Origin: Rhodospirillales bacterium
GTDB lineage: Bacteria; Pseudomonadota; Alphaproteobacteria; UBA9219
Length of the DNA: 8,061 bases
Reading direction: 5' to 3'
Assembly (NCBI GenBank): GCA_015654915.1
Contig: JAATFY010000076.1
Location: forward strand, 1-8,061
The first letter of the stretch is position 1. Every line of letters begins with the position of its first letter. The position numbers were made by a program, and so were the translations under genes. The notes beneath the pieces are model-generated. The model saw only the letters and a list, made by a program, of their open reading frames with translations. It was not told the DNA's origin and searched no databases. Positions 1-5,605 of the stretch are shown piece after piece.

Positions 1-453
1 ATGCATGCCACGCGTGCGGCGGTTGAAGAAGGCGTCATCGCCGGCGGTGGTGCGGCTCTCCTCTACGCCACACGGGCCATCGAGAAAGTACGCGTCACCA
101 ATGACGACCAGCGCCGCGGCGTCGATATCGTTCGCCGTGCACTCGAAGCGCCTGTGCGCCAGATCGCCGACAATGCCGGAACCGACGGTTCCGTGGTTGT
201 GGGCCGTCTGCTGGAGCAGAAGGACAACAATTTCGGCTTCGACGCGCAGAAGGGTGAATATACCGATATGCTCAAGGCGGGCATTCTGGATCCGACCAAG
301 GATGTACGCATCGCGCTGGAAAGCGCCGCGTCGGTCGCGGGTCTCCTGATCACCACCGAAGCCATGATCGCCGAGAAGCCCGAGAAGAAATCCTCAGGCA
401 GCGCTGGCGGAGCCGGCGGCGGTATGGGCGGCATGGGCGATATGGATTTCTAA
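1..453 (+). CDS. groEL: Chaperonin GroEL (Hsp60), C-terminal part, 5' end outside the window
   Basis: This is the last 150 residues of the cytosolic 60-kDa chaperonin, which folds proteins inside a double ring capped by GroES. The fragment opens with HATRAAVEEG and then GGG, which matches E. coli GroEL from about residue 401. The catalytic Asp of the preceding helix therefore lies just outside the window, and the first ATG is an internal Met, not a start. Further equatorial-domain signatures are EAPVRQIADNAG (residues 50-61), the GILDPTKDVR block (94-103) and SAASVAGLLITTEAMIAEKP (108-127). The protein ends in a flexible Gly/Met-rich tail (GGGMGGMGDMDF) of the kind that projects into the ring cavity. 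No frameshift is visible. groES would be expected upstream but is not in view. The identification is secure; only the missing N-terminus limits it. Confidence 0.97.
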   Translation: MHATRAAVEEGVIAGGGAALLYATRAIEKVRVTNDDQRRGVDIVRRALEAPVRQIADNAGTDGSVVVGRLLEQKDNNFGFDAQKGEYTDMLKAGILDPTKDVRIALESAASVAGLLITTEAMIAEKPEKKSSGSAGGAGGGMGGMGDMDF

Positions 454-496
454 GTGACCTCTTAACGAGCCCCCAGGGCGAGTTTAGAGTCACTTA
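451..496 (+). other. Stem-loop covering the groEL stop codon
   Basis: An 8-base perfect inverted repeat, TAAGTGAC (451-458) and GTCACTTA (489-496), encloses a small inner hairpin, GCCC-CCA-GGGC (469-479). The left arm begins with the groEL TAA stop. No T-run follows, so it is not a canonical terminator. It could protect the mRNA 3' end or be the first part of the termination region. The structure is seen directly; the role is inference. Confidence 0.4.
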
Positions 497-506
497 ATCC
501 GCCGAA

Positions 507-525
507 CCCCGGACTTGATCCGGGG
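507..525. repeat. CCCCGGA/TCCGGGG palindromic repeat
   Basis: A perfect 7-base stem (507-513 and 519-525) with the loop CTTGA. The core CGGACTTGATCCGG resembles a palindrome that is very common in alphaproteobacterial intergenic regions; that comparison is from memory, not from a search. This is the only copy in the window. It lies between the groEL stop and the large hairpin downstream. Confidence 0.55.
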
Positions 526-557
526 GAAGGCGGGTGAAGTCGACAGAATGAATAAAG

Positions 558-619
558 AAAGGGCCGCTGGAATCCGCCTTCGCGCATTGCGCTACAGCGG
601 ACAAGCCAGCGGCCCTTTT
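558..619 (+). terminator. Large hairpin, probable transcription terminator of groEL
   Basis: A perfect 13-base stem pairs 558-570 (AAAGGGCCGCTGG) with 606-618 (CCAGCGGCCCTTT) and is followed by a short TTTT ending at 619. The 35-base loop folds further, with TCCGC 573-577 pairing GCGGA 597-601 and GCGC 582-585 pairing GCGC 589-592. The A-rich 5' flank and T-rich 3' flank are typical of an intrinsic terminator and could also work on the minus strand. The T-tract is short and the loop is unusually long, so a small structured RNA or repeat remains possible. Confidence 0.65.
573..601. repeat. TCCGCC...GGCGGA-type palindrome inside the terminator loop
   Basis: An imperfect palindrome with outer stem TCCGC/GCGGA (573-577, 597-601) and inner stem GCGC/GCGC (582-585, 589-592) around the loop ATT. 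It resembles, from memory, the TCCGCCTTCG-type repeats scattered through alphaproteobacterial genomes. It sits wholly in the loop of the 13-base outer stem, as if a mobile palindrome had landed in a terminator. Family membership was not checked. Confidence 0.4.
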
Positions 620-670
620 GCTTTACGGCGCCGTTAACCCTGAATGAAACTATTTTTTGCCTGTGTGTGC

Positions 671-700
671 TTGACAGCAGGGCCTTGCGGGGAGTGAAAT
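671..700 (+). promoter_or_regulatory. Possible sigma70 promoter for the small membrane protein
   Basis: A perfect -35 box TTGACA (671-676) is followed after 18 bases by TGAAAT (695-700), a 4/6 match to TATAAT. It lies just beyond the groEL terminator and ahead of the 48-residue gene, giving a leader of about 80 bases. The local sequence is more AT-rich than its surroundings. The strong -35 is the main support and the -10 is mediocre. Confidence 0.4.
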
Positions 701-788
701 CGCCGGATTGTTGAATTGCAGCGGCTATTTTTCATACATTTCAACAGACAAACTTATTGCTGCCCCGAGCAAGAGCCATGGCGTAAAT

Positions 789-935
789 ATGTCATTTTTT
801 CTTATGACGGGCCTCGTTCTCGGCTATTTCGCCGTTAACCGCCTTACGAGCCGTGACCAGAATAAAACCGAGCATCAGATCGACAAGACCCTTGCGGACA
901 GTTTTCCCGCCAGCGATCCGCCGGGCGGCTATTAA
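789..935 (+). CDS. Small single-pass membrane protein with SFPASDPP tail, function unknown
   Basis: This encodes 48 residues starting MSFFLMTGLVLGYFAVNRL and ending LADSFPASDPPGGY. Residues 2-17 form one hydrophobic segment, followed by a basic patch (NRLTSRDQNK), so an N-out, C-in topology is likely. The C-terminal motif LxxSFPASDPP recurs at the ends of many short uncharacterised proteobacterial proteins; I know no established function for it. I chose ATG 789 because the hydrophobic segment starts there. A TTG at 708 in the same frame would add 27 poorly conserved-looking residues. No strong ribosome-binding site is visible for either. The gene has its own candidate promoter and converges on argG, with only 16 bases between their ends. 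The motif and clean reading frame argue for a real gene; the role is unknown. Confidence 0.6.
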   Translation: MSFFLMTGLVLGYFAVNRLTSRDQNKTEHQIDKTLADSFPASDPPGGY

Positions 936-951
936 ATCCTGCGTTATCGGT

Positions 952-2187
952 TCAGTTTTTGATCTGCTTCACTTGCGCCAACGCGCGCGCATGAACGCCG
1001 AGGACGCCGAGGAAACCTTCGGAATCTTTGTGATCGAAACCGCCTTCGGCCTCCATCGATCCGTCGTTCGAGAAGAGCGAATGCGGCACGTCGGCTGTCG
1101 ACACATACGACACCACGCCCTTATAAATCGAAACATTCACCGTGCCGGTCACAAGCTCGGCAGTTTCATGCACGGCTTTCCGCGCCATGCGCGTCGCCAC
1201 ATCGTTCCAATAGCCCTGATAAAGCTGCTTGGTGATCGTGCCCGATAAAGTGTCAAACAATTCGCGTGCGCGGCGGTCGAGGATGAGTTGCAGTAAAAAC
1301 GCGTAACAAGTGCCGAGCAATTCCATGCCGGGCGCTTCGTAAACGCCGCGCGATTTCACGCCGACGAAACGGTTTTCGACCAGATGCAGCCCGATGCCGA
1401 CGCCGTGCCTGCCGCCGACCTCATTCGCTATCGTCATGGCCTGAAACGCGTCGGTTTTCTTGCCGTTGATTAGAACCGGGGTGCCACGCTCAAAGCGCAC
1501 CGCAAAACTTTCCGGCTTGTCGGGCGCCTGTTCCGGCCATACGCCCATTTCCGGCGTGATGAAATGCGCCGGTGTTTGCAGTGATTCCAGCTTGCCGCCT
1601 TCGTGCGTGAGGCCGAGCAGATTGGCGTCGGTCGAATAGGGTTTCTCGCGCGAGGCCTTGATCGGCAGCCCGTGCTGTTCGCAATATTCGATCATCTGGA
1701 TGCGCCCGCCGAAACGGCTAAGGAATGCCTCGTCGCGCCACGGCGCGTAGACGCCGAAGCTGGGCTCCAGCATGTTGGTGATGAGCTGGAACCGCACCTG
1801 ATCGTTGCCGCGTCCTGTCGCGCCATGGCTGAAAATTTTCAGGCCTTTCTTTTTCATCTCCGGCAGGATGCCGCTGACCGTCACCTGCCGTCCGAACGCC
1901 GTGGTTGACCAGTAACGGCCTTCGTAACAGGCCTGCGTCTGGATGCCTTCGACGCCGATTTCGGCCATTTCCTTTTTCAAAGACATGCCGACATAATCGA
2001 TGGCGCCGCAGGCGCGCATGCGTTTTTCGATGGCGCCGAAATCGGTTTCGTCCGGCTGCGCGAGGTCGGCCGTGAAGGCGACGACTTTCACGCCCTGTTC
2101 CGCCAGCCAATGCGTGATGGTGCAGCTGTCGAGGCCGCCCGAGGCGGCAAAAGCAATCGTTTGTCCTTTAAGGTCCTTGACGTTCAT
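952..2187 (-). CDS. argG: Argininosuccinate synthase
   Basis: This cytosolic enzyme joins citrulline and aspartate, using ATP and releasing AMP and pyrophosphate, to give argininosuccinate, the penultimate step of arginine synthesis. The 411 residues are near normal length. The ATP-pyrophosphatase loop is FAASGGLDSCT at 13-23. The HGATGRGNDQVRF block (121-133) binds nucleotide and aspartate. PYSTDANLLG (183-192), GGRHGVG (258-264) and ENRFVGVKSRGVYEAPG (271-287) are family signatures, and the C-terminal oligomerisation region ends near GFDHKDSEGFLGVLG. The loop reads SGGLDS where most ArgG proteins have SGGLDT, with other small differences, which suggests a divergent subfamily. ATG 2187 is preceded by a good ribosome-binding site. 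It is the last gene of the pgk-argH-argG unit, 16 bases after argH. No clear terminator was seen after its stop. Confidence 0.96.
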   Translation of the reverse strand: MNVKDLKGQTIAFAASGGLDSCTITHWLAEQGVKVVAFTADLAQPDETDFGAIEKRMRACGAIDYVGMSLKKEMAEIGVEGIQTQACYEGRYWSTTAFGRQVTVSGILPEMKKKGLKIFSHGATGRGNDQVRFQLITNMLEPSFGVYAPWRDEAFLSRFGGRIQMIEYCEQHGLPIKASREKPYSTDANLLGLTHEGGKLESLQTPAHFITPEMGVWPEQAPDKPESFAVRFERGTPVLINGKKTDAFQAMTIANEVGGRHGVGIGLHLVENRFVGVKSRGVYEAPGMELLGTCYAFLLQLILDRRARELFDTLSGTITKQLYQGYWNDVATRMARKAVHETAELVTGTVNVSIYKGVVSYVSTADVPHSLFSNDGSMEAEGGFDHKDSEGFLGVLGVHARALAQVKQIKN

Positions 2188-2190
2188 TTT

Positions 2191-2197
2191 ATTCCTC
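2191..2197 (-). promoter_or_regulatory. Ribosome-binding site of argG
   Basis: On the minus strand GAGGAAT lies three bases ahead of ATG 2187, inside the 16-base gap after the argH stop. It is the clearest Shine-Dalgarno match in the minus-strand unit and fixes the argG start. Confidence 0.65.
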
Positions 2198-2203
2198 GCG
2201 CGA

Positions 2204-3610
2204 TTATAGAAACTTCTTTTTCGCAGCCTTCACCGCTTCTTTAACCAGAGCGGGCGCCGTGCCGCCGAGGCTGGTGCGGCTTTTCACGGCGTTCTCGGGC
2301 CGCAGGACGGAGAACACGTCCTTGGTAATCCGCGCGTCGATCTTTTTCATGTCCTGAAGATTTAATTTATCCAGCCCGCATTTTCTCGACTCGGCGATGC
2401 GCACGATCTTGCCGGTGATGTGATGCGCGTCGCGGAACGGCACATTCGCCGCGCGCACCAGCCAGTCGGCAAGGTCTGTCGCGGTGATGAAACCCGTCGC
2501 CAGCGCTTTTTCCATCGCGCCTGTGTCGGCTTTCATATCGCGCACCATGCCCGCGGTGGCGGCGACCATCAGATGGAGCGTATCCGTGGCATCGAATACC
2601 TGTTCCTTGTCTTCCTGCATATCCTTGCCGTAGGCGAGCGGCAGGCCCTTCATCACGACCAGCAACGTAGTGAATGCACCCAGCAAGCGGCCGGTCTTGG
2701 CGCGCACCAGCTCGGCGGCGTCGGGATTGCGTTTTTGCGGCATGATCGAACTGCCGGTCGTGAAGGCATCCGACAATTTTATAAATCCAAAAGCGGGACT
2801 GGCCCAGATCACGACTTCCTCGGCGAAGCGCGACAGATGCATGCCGGCGATGGTCGCGGCGGCCAGGAATTCCAGCGCGAAATCGCGCGCCGACACGGCA
2901 TCGATGGAATTGGCCATCGGCCGGTCGAAACCCAAGGCTTTGCTTGTCATGTTCCGGTCGATGGGGAACGATGTTCCAGCCAAAGCGGCTGCGCCCAAAG
3001 GCATTTCATTGACGCGTTTCTTTGCGTCCTGAAAACGCCCGCGGTCGCGGCCGATCATCTCGACATAGGCCAGCAGATGATGGCCGAACGTTATGGGCTG
3101 CGCCGGTTGCAGATGGGTAAAACCGGGCATCAAAGTGCCGCTGTGCTTTCCGGCCTGATCCAGCAAGGCTTTTTGTAAATTTTTCAGCGCCGCATCGATC
3201 CCGTTGATGGCGTCGCGCAGCCACAGGCGCAAATCCGTCGCCACCTGATCGTTGCGCGACCGCGCGGTGTGCAGGCGTCCGGCGGCATCGCCGATCACAT
3301 CTTTCAGCCGCGACTCTATATTCATATGCACGTCTTCAAGCGCGCGGGAGAATTTGAATTTTCCGCCTTCGATTTCCTGCAAAATTTTATCGAGGCCGCG
3401 CTGGATATCCTGCCCGTCTTTCTTGCTTATAATATTCTTTGCCGCCAGCATCGCCGCGTGCGCTTTCGATGCCTTGATGTCATGCGCGTAAAGCCGCCGG
3501 TCGATATCGACCGAGCAATTGATCTCGGCCATGATTCCGGCGGGGCCGGACGCGTAATGGCCGCCCCACAGGGGATTAGGCTTGTTTTTCCTGACAGTCT
3601 TTTTAGCCAT
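2204..3610 (-). CDS. argH: Argininosuccinate lyase
   Basis: This cytosolic tetramer of the fumarase/aspartase superfamily splits argininosuccinate into arginine and fumarate, the last step of arginine synthesis. With start ATG 3610 the protein has 468 residues, the usual length. The N-terminal substrate region is LWGGHYASGPAGIMAEINCS (14-33), ARSRNDQVATDL follows at 116-127, and the catalytic His lies in GFTHLQPAQP (163-172). The superfamily signature GSSIMPQKRNPD (286-297) holds the mobile catalytic Ser loop. The C-terminal LRPENAVKSRTSLGGTAP (436-453) is also typical. A reading frame extending to 3697 would add 29 arginine-rich residues lying wholly inside pgk; the family N-terminus supports 3610 instead. 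That start is two bases after the pgk TAG, so translation is probably coupled. No strong ribosome-binding site is visible. Confidence 0.96.
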   Translation of the reverse strand: MAKKTVRKNKPNPLWGGHYASGPAGIMAEINCSVDIDRRLYAHDIKASKAHAAMLAAKNIISKKDGQDIQRGLDKILQEIEGGKFKFSRALEDVHMNIESRLKDVIGDAAGRLHTARSRNDQVATDLRLWLRDAINGIDAALKNLQKALLDQAGKHSGTLMPGFTHLQPAQPITFGHHLLAYVEMIGRDRGRFQDAKKRVNEMPLGAAALAGTSFPIDRNMTSKALGFDRPMANSIDAVSARDFALEFLAAATIAGMHLSRFAEEVVIWASPAFGFIKLSDAFTTGSSIMPQKRNPDAAELVRAKTGRLLGAFTTLLVVMKGLPLAYGKDMQEDKEQVFDATDTLHLMVAATAGMVRDMKADTGAMEKALATGFITATDLADWLVRAANVPFRDAHHITGKIVRIAESRKCGLDKLNLQDMKKIDARITKDVFSVLRPENAVKSRTSLGGTAPALVKEAVKAAKKKFL

Positions 3611-3612
3611 GC

Positions 3613-4848
3613 CTACATAATCACTTTTCCGGTTTTTACCTTGGGCACCGACAGCCGCAAGGCGACAACACCGGGTAACTCTACGCCTTCCAGCCATTCG
3701 AGGAAAGCGCCGCCTGCGGTCGATAAATAACTGACCCCGTGCACGACGCCCGCGTTGGTCAGGGCCGCGACGGTATCGCCGCCGCCGGCTACCGACAGGA
3801 TTTTACCCCGCTTGGTCAGGTCGGCCACGCAAATCGCCACTTCGTTGGTGGCGCGGTCGAAGGGCTGCGTCTCGAAAGCGCCCAAAGGCCCGTTCCAGAC
3901 GACGGTTTTACAGAGGGCAAGCGTATCCTTGATCTCGCTCACGGCCGCGGGGCCGAGATCGAGGATCATCTGGTCGGGCGGCACGGCATTGACCGGTACG
4001 GTCTTCACGGCAACGCCGCTTTTCAACTCGGACGCCACGACGACATCTTTCGGCAGCAGGATGTGGCAATTCCGGCTTTCCGCTTTCGCCATGATATCGC
4101 GCGCGGTCTGATACATATCGGGCTCGGAAATGGATTTGCCGATGGCAATGCCTTTTGCGCCGAGAAACGTATTCGCCATGCCGCCGCCAAGCACCAGAAT
4201 ATCCACCTTGGCGATAAGGTTTTGAAGGAGAGCGAGCTTGGTCGAGATTTTGGAACCGCCGACCAAGGCCATCAGGGGGCGTTCGGGTTTCGTCAGCGCG
4301 TTGGTCAGCGCTTCGATCTCCGCCTGCATCAACCGGCCTGCGCCCGACGGCAAAAGATGGGCAAGCCCTTCGGTCGAGGCATGGCTGCGGTGGGCGCAGG
4401 AAAAAGCGTCGTTCACGTAAATTTCGCCGAGTGACGCCAGCGCTTTCGCAAATTCCGGATCGTTGGCTTCCTCGCCCGGATGAAAACGCGTGTTTTCGAG
4501 CACAAGGATTTGCCCGGGCGCCAACGCCGCCACGGCGGCTTGGGCTTTAGGTCCGATGCAATCCTCGGCGAAGGCTATGGGCTGTTCCCATATGCGTTCG
4601 AGTTCTTTGACGACAGGACGCAGGCTGGCCGCCGGATCGGGTTTGCCGTTCGGTCTGCCGAAATGCGACAGGATGATGATTTTGGCATTGGCTTTGTGAA
4701 GGTCCTTCAGGGTCGGCAACAGCCGTTCGAGCCGTGAATCGTCCGTTACCGTGCCGTTATGGGCGGGAACATTAAGATCGGCGCGCAAAAGCACGGTTTT
4801 GCCGCGCAGGGACAGGTCATCAAGGGTCAGGAAATCGGGCACAGGCAT
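3613..4848 (-). CDS. pgk: Phosphoglycerate kinase
   Basis: This cytosolic monomeric enzyme interconverts 1,3-bisphosphoglycerate plus ADP and 3-phosphoglycerate plus ATP in glycolysis, gluconeogenesis or carbon fixation. It has 411 residues. The N-domain substrate site includes RADLNVP (22-28), SHFGRP (61-66) and ENTRFHPGEE (118-127), followed by VNDAFSCAHRSHAS (145-158). The C-domain nucleotide site includes VGGSKISTK (196-204), GGGMANTF (221-228), VWNGPLGAFE (317-326) and AGGGDTVAAL (354-363), then STAGGAFLEWLEG (376-388). After the usual ending ELPGVVAL comes an extra basic tail of about 14 residues (RLSVPKVKTGKVIM). ATG 4848 gives the expected N-terminus, with no strong Shine-Dalgarno site. 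It is first in the unit with argH and argG; neither gap nor fba is next to it. Confidence 0.97.
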   Translation of the reverse strand: MPVPDFLTLDDLSLRGKTVLLRADLNVPAHNGTVTDDSRLERLLPTLKDLHKANAKIIILSHFGRPNGKPDPAASLRPVVKELERIWEQPIAFAEDCIGPKAQAAVAALAPGQILVLENTRFHPGEEANDPEFAKALASLGEIYVNDAFSCAHRSHASTEGLAHLLPSGAGRLMQAEIEALTNALTKPERPLMALVGGSKISTKLALLQNLIAKVDILVLGGGMANTFLGAKGIAIGKSISEPDMYQTARDIMAKAESRNCHILLPKDVVVASELKSGVAVKTVPVNAVPPDQMILDLGPAAVSEIKDTLALCKTVVWNGPLGAFETQPFDRATNEVAICVADLTKRGKILSVAGGGDTVAALTNAGVVHGVSYLSTAGGAFLEWLEGVELPGVVALRLSVPKVKTGKVIM

Positions 4849-4883
4849 GACTTTGGCTGGGGTGGGACGGCACGAAAGTTCAG

Positions 4884-4911
4884 GTTTAACCAGTGGATAG
4901 GGCTATGGCAA
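4884..4911 (-). promoter_or_regulatory. Weak candidate promoter for pgk-argH-argG
   Basis: On the minus strand TTGCCA (4911-4906) and TTAAAC (4889-4884) are separated by 16 bases, and the ATG of pgk lies about 35 bases further on. The -35 is a fair match and the -10 poor. Position, in the only intergenic gap upstream of pgk, is the main support. Confidence 0.25.
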
Positions 4912-4944
4912 GATCGGCGGTGGGGTTAATGGGAGCCCAAAGGT

Positions 4945-4973
4945 TTGACTCGCAGGCCCCAAGCCCCTATAAA
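4945..4973 (+). promoter_or_regulatory. Strong sigma70-type promoter of rpmH
   Basis: TTGACT (4945-4950) and TATAAA (4968-4973) match the consensus at 5/6 each, with the ideal 17-base spacer. Transcription would start near 4980, giving a leader of about 23 bases with AAGGA at 4990-4994 ahead of the rpmH ATG. This fits a highly expressed ribosomal protein gene. Confidence 0.8.
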
Positions 4974-5002
4974 CCGCGGGCTTTCAATGAAGGAATGAAG
5001 AC

Positions 5003-5137
5003 ATGAAACGTACTTTCCAGCCCAGCAAAATCGTGCGCGCCCGCCGTCACGGCTTCCGCGCCCGCATGGCGACCAAGACCGGCCGCAAGGTCATCGCCCG
5101 CCGCCGCGCCCAGGGCCGCAAGCGCCTGACGGCCTAA
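5003..5137 (+). CDS. rpmH: Large ribosomal subunit protein bL34
   Basis: This is a complete 44-residue protein beginning MKRTFQPSKIVRARRHGF and ending AQGRKRLTA. It is the small, very basic L34 protein, buried in the rRNA of the 50S subunit. The conserved core MKRT(F/Y)QPSxxxRxRxHGFRxRMxTKxGRxVxxxRRxxGRxxL is intact across the whole length. ATG 5003 is chosen from the family N-terminus and an AAGGA site 8 bases upstream (4990-4994). It has a near-consensus promoter of its own. rnpA follows after a 105-base gap filled with two palindromes, which may partly end transcription and lower rnpA expression relative to rpmH; that attenuation idea is inference. Confidence 0.98.
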   Translation: MKRTFQPSKIVRARRHGFRARMATKTGRKVIARRRAQGRKRLTA

Positions 5138-5138
5138 A

Positions 5139-5165
5139 GTCACCCCCGCGTAGGCGGGGGTCCAT
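5139..5165 (+). repeat. Palindromic repeat unit 1, possible rpmH terminator
   Basis: A 27-base unit with a perfect 8-base stem, ACCCCCGC (5142-5149) pairing GCGGGGGT (5154-5161), and a GTAG loop, flanked by GTC and CCAT. It begins two bases after the rpmH stop and is followed by TTTTCTTTAT, so it may end or slow transcription. An inverted, related copy lies at 5183-5209. Confidence 0.65.
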
Positions 5166-5182
5166 TTTCTTTATCGATCAAG

Positions 5183-5209
5183 ATGGATGCCCGCCTTCGC
5201 GGGCATGAC
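5183..5209 (-). repeat. Palindromic repeat unit 2, inverted copy of unit 1
   Basis: Read on the minus strand this 27-base unit matches unit 1 at 22 of 27 positions. Its stem, ATGCCCGC (5187-5194) and GCGGGCAT (5199-5206), encloses the loop CTTC. Four of the five differences are two paired substitutions that keep the stem. GTCATxCCCGCGAAGGCGGG-type units are, from memory, frequent between alphaproteobacterial genes. Confidence 0.65.
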
Positions 5210-5242
5210 GTCGATAATAGATTGGCTTAAGATAACGCGCTT

Positions 5243-5605
5243 ATGACAAAACCGATCCAAAACCTGACCGTCCTTCGCCGCCGCGCCGAATTTCTGGCCG
5301 TGGCCAAAACCGGCAAAAAATGGGTGGCCCCCGGCCTTATCATGCAATTGGGTTCGCCCCGTAAAACCGGAATTCCGGCACCCCGCTATGGCCTGACGGC
5401 GACCACCAAGATCGGCAACGCCGTAATCCGCAACCGCGCCCGCCGCCGCTTAAGGGCATTGGCCTTCGAGGTTTTCCCGCAGCATGCCTCGCCCGATCAC
5501 GACTATGTGCTGATTGCCCGTGCCACCACGGTTACGCGCGATTACGCCGAGCTGAAAAAAGATCTGGTGACGGCGCTGAAGAAACTTGGCGTGTGGCGGG
5601 AATGA
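5243..5605 (+). CDS. rnpA: Ribonuclease P protein component
   Basis: This is the small basic protein subunit of RNase P. It binds the catalytic RNA and the 5' leader of precursor tRNAs, allowing removal of the leader. The 120 residues are normal length. The N-terminal LRRRAEFLAVAKTGKKW (11-27) matches the usual L-R-xx-(D/E)F-xxVxxxGKxW pattern. RYGLTATTKIGNAVIRNR (48-65), continuing with ARRRLRAL, is the conserved RNR motif that contacts the RNA. The C-terminal DYVLIARATT and LKKDLVTALKKLG complete the fold. ATG 5243 suits the family start; no Shine-Dalgarno site is obvious just upstream. Its TGA stop overlaps the yidD ATG (ATGA at 5602-5605), so the two are probably translationally coupled. 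Confidence 0.97.
   Translation: MTKPIQNLTVLRRRAEFLAVAKTGKKWVAPGLIMQLGSPRKTGIPAPRYGLTATTKIGNAVIRNRARRRLRALAFEVFPQHASPDHDYVLIARATTVTRDYAELKKDLVTALKKLGVWRE

Noticed and set aside
708..788. TTG start adding 27 residues to the small membrane protein
   Set aside because: It places a polar stretch before the hydrophobic helix and has no ribosome-binding site; ATG 789 fits better, though neither site is strong.
905..951. Terminator for the pgk-argH-argG unit
   Set aside because: The only pairing seen is a short CCGCC/GGCGG inside the small gene, with no T-run on the minus strand.
3611..3697. 29-residue N-terminal extension of ArgH
   Set aside because: The extension lies inside pgk in another frame, is Arg-rich and unlike ArgH; ATG 3610 gives the normal family start.
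1603..4737. Long plus-strand open frames opposite argG, argH and pgk
   Set aside because: They are antisense shadows of GC-rich genes with strong family matches on the minus strand, and show no recognisable domains.
4892..4900. Possible DnaA box and replication origin near rpmH
   Set aside because: Only one 7/9 match to TTATCCACA (minus strand) was found, with no dnaA, dnaN or cluster of boxes. The rpmH-rnpA block is often far from the origin in Alphaproteobacteria.
5139..5209. CRISPR-like repeats
   Set aside because: Only two units, in inverted rather than direct orientation, with no regular spacers and no cas genes.
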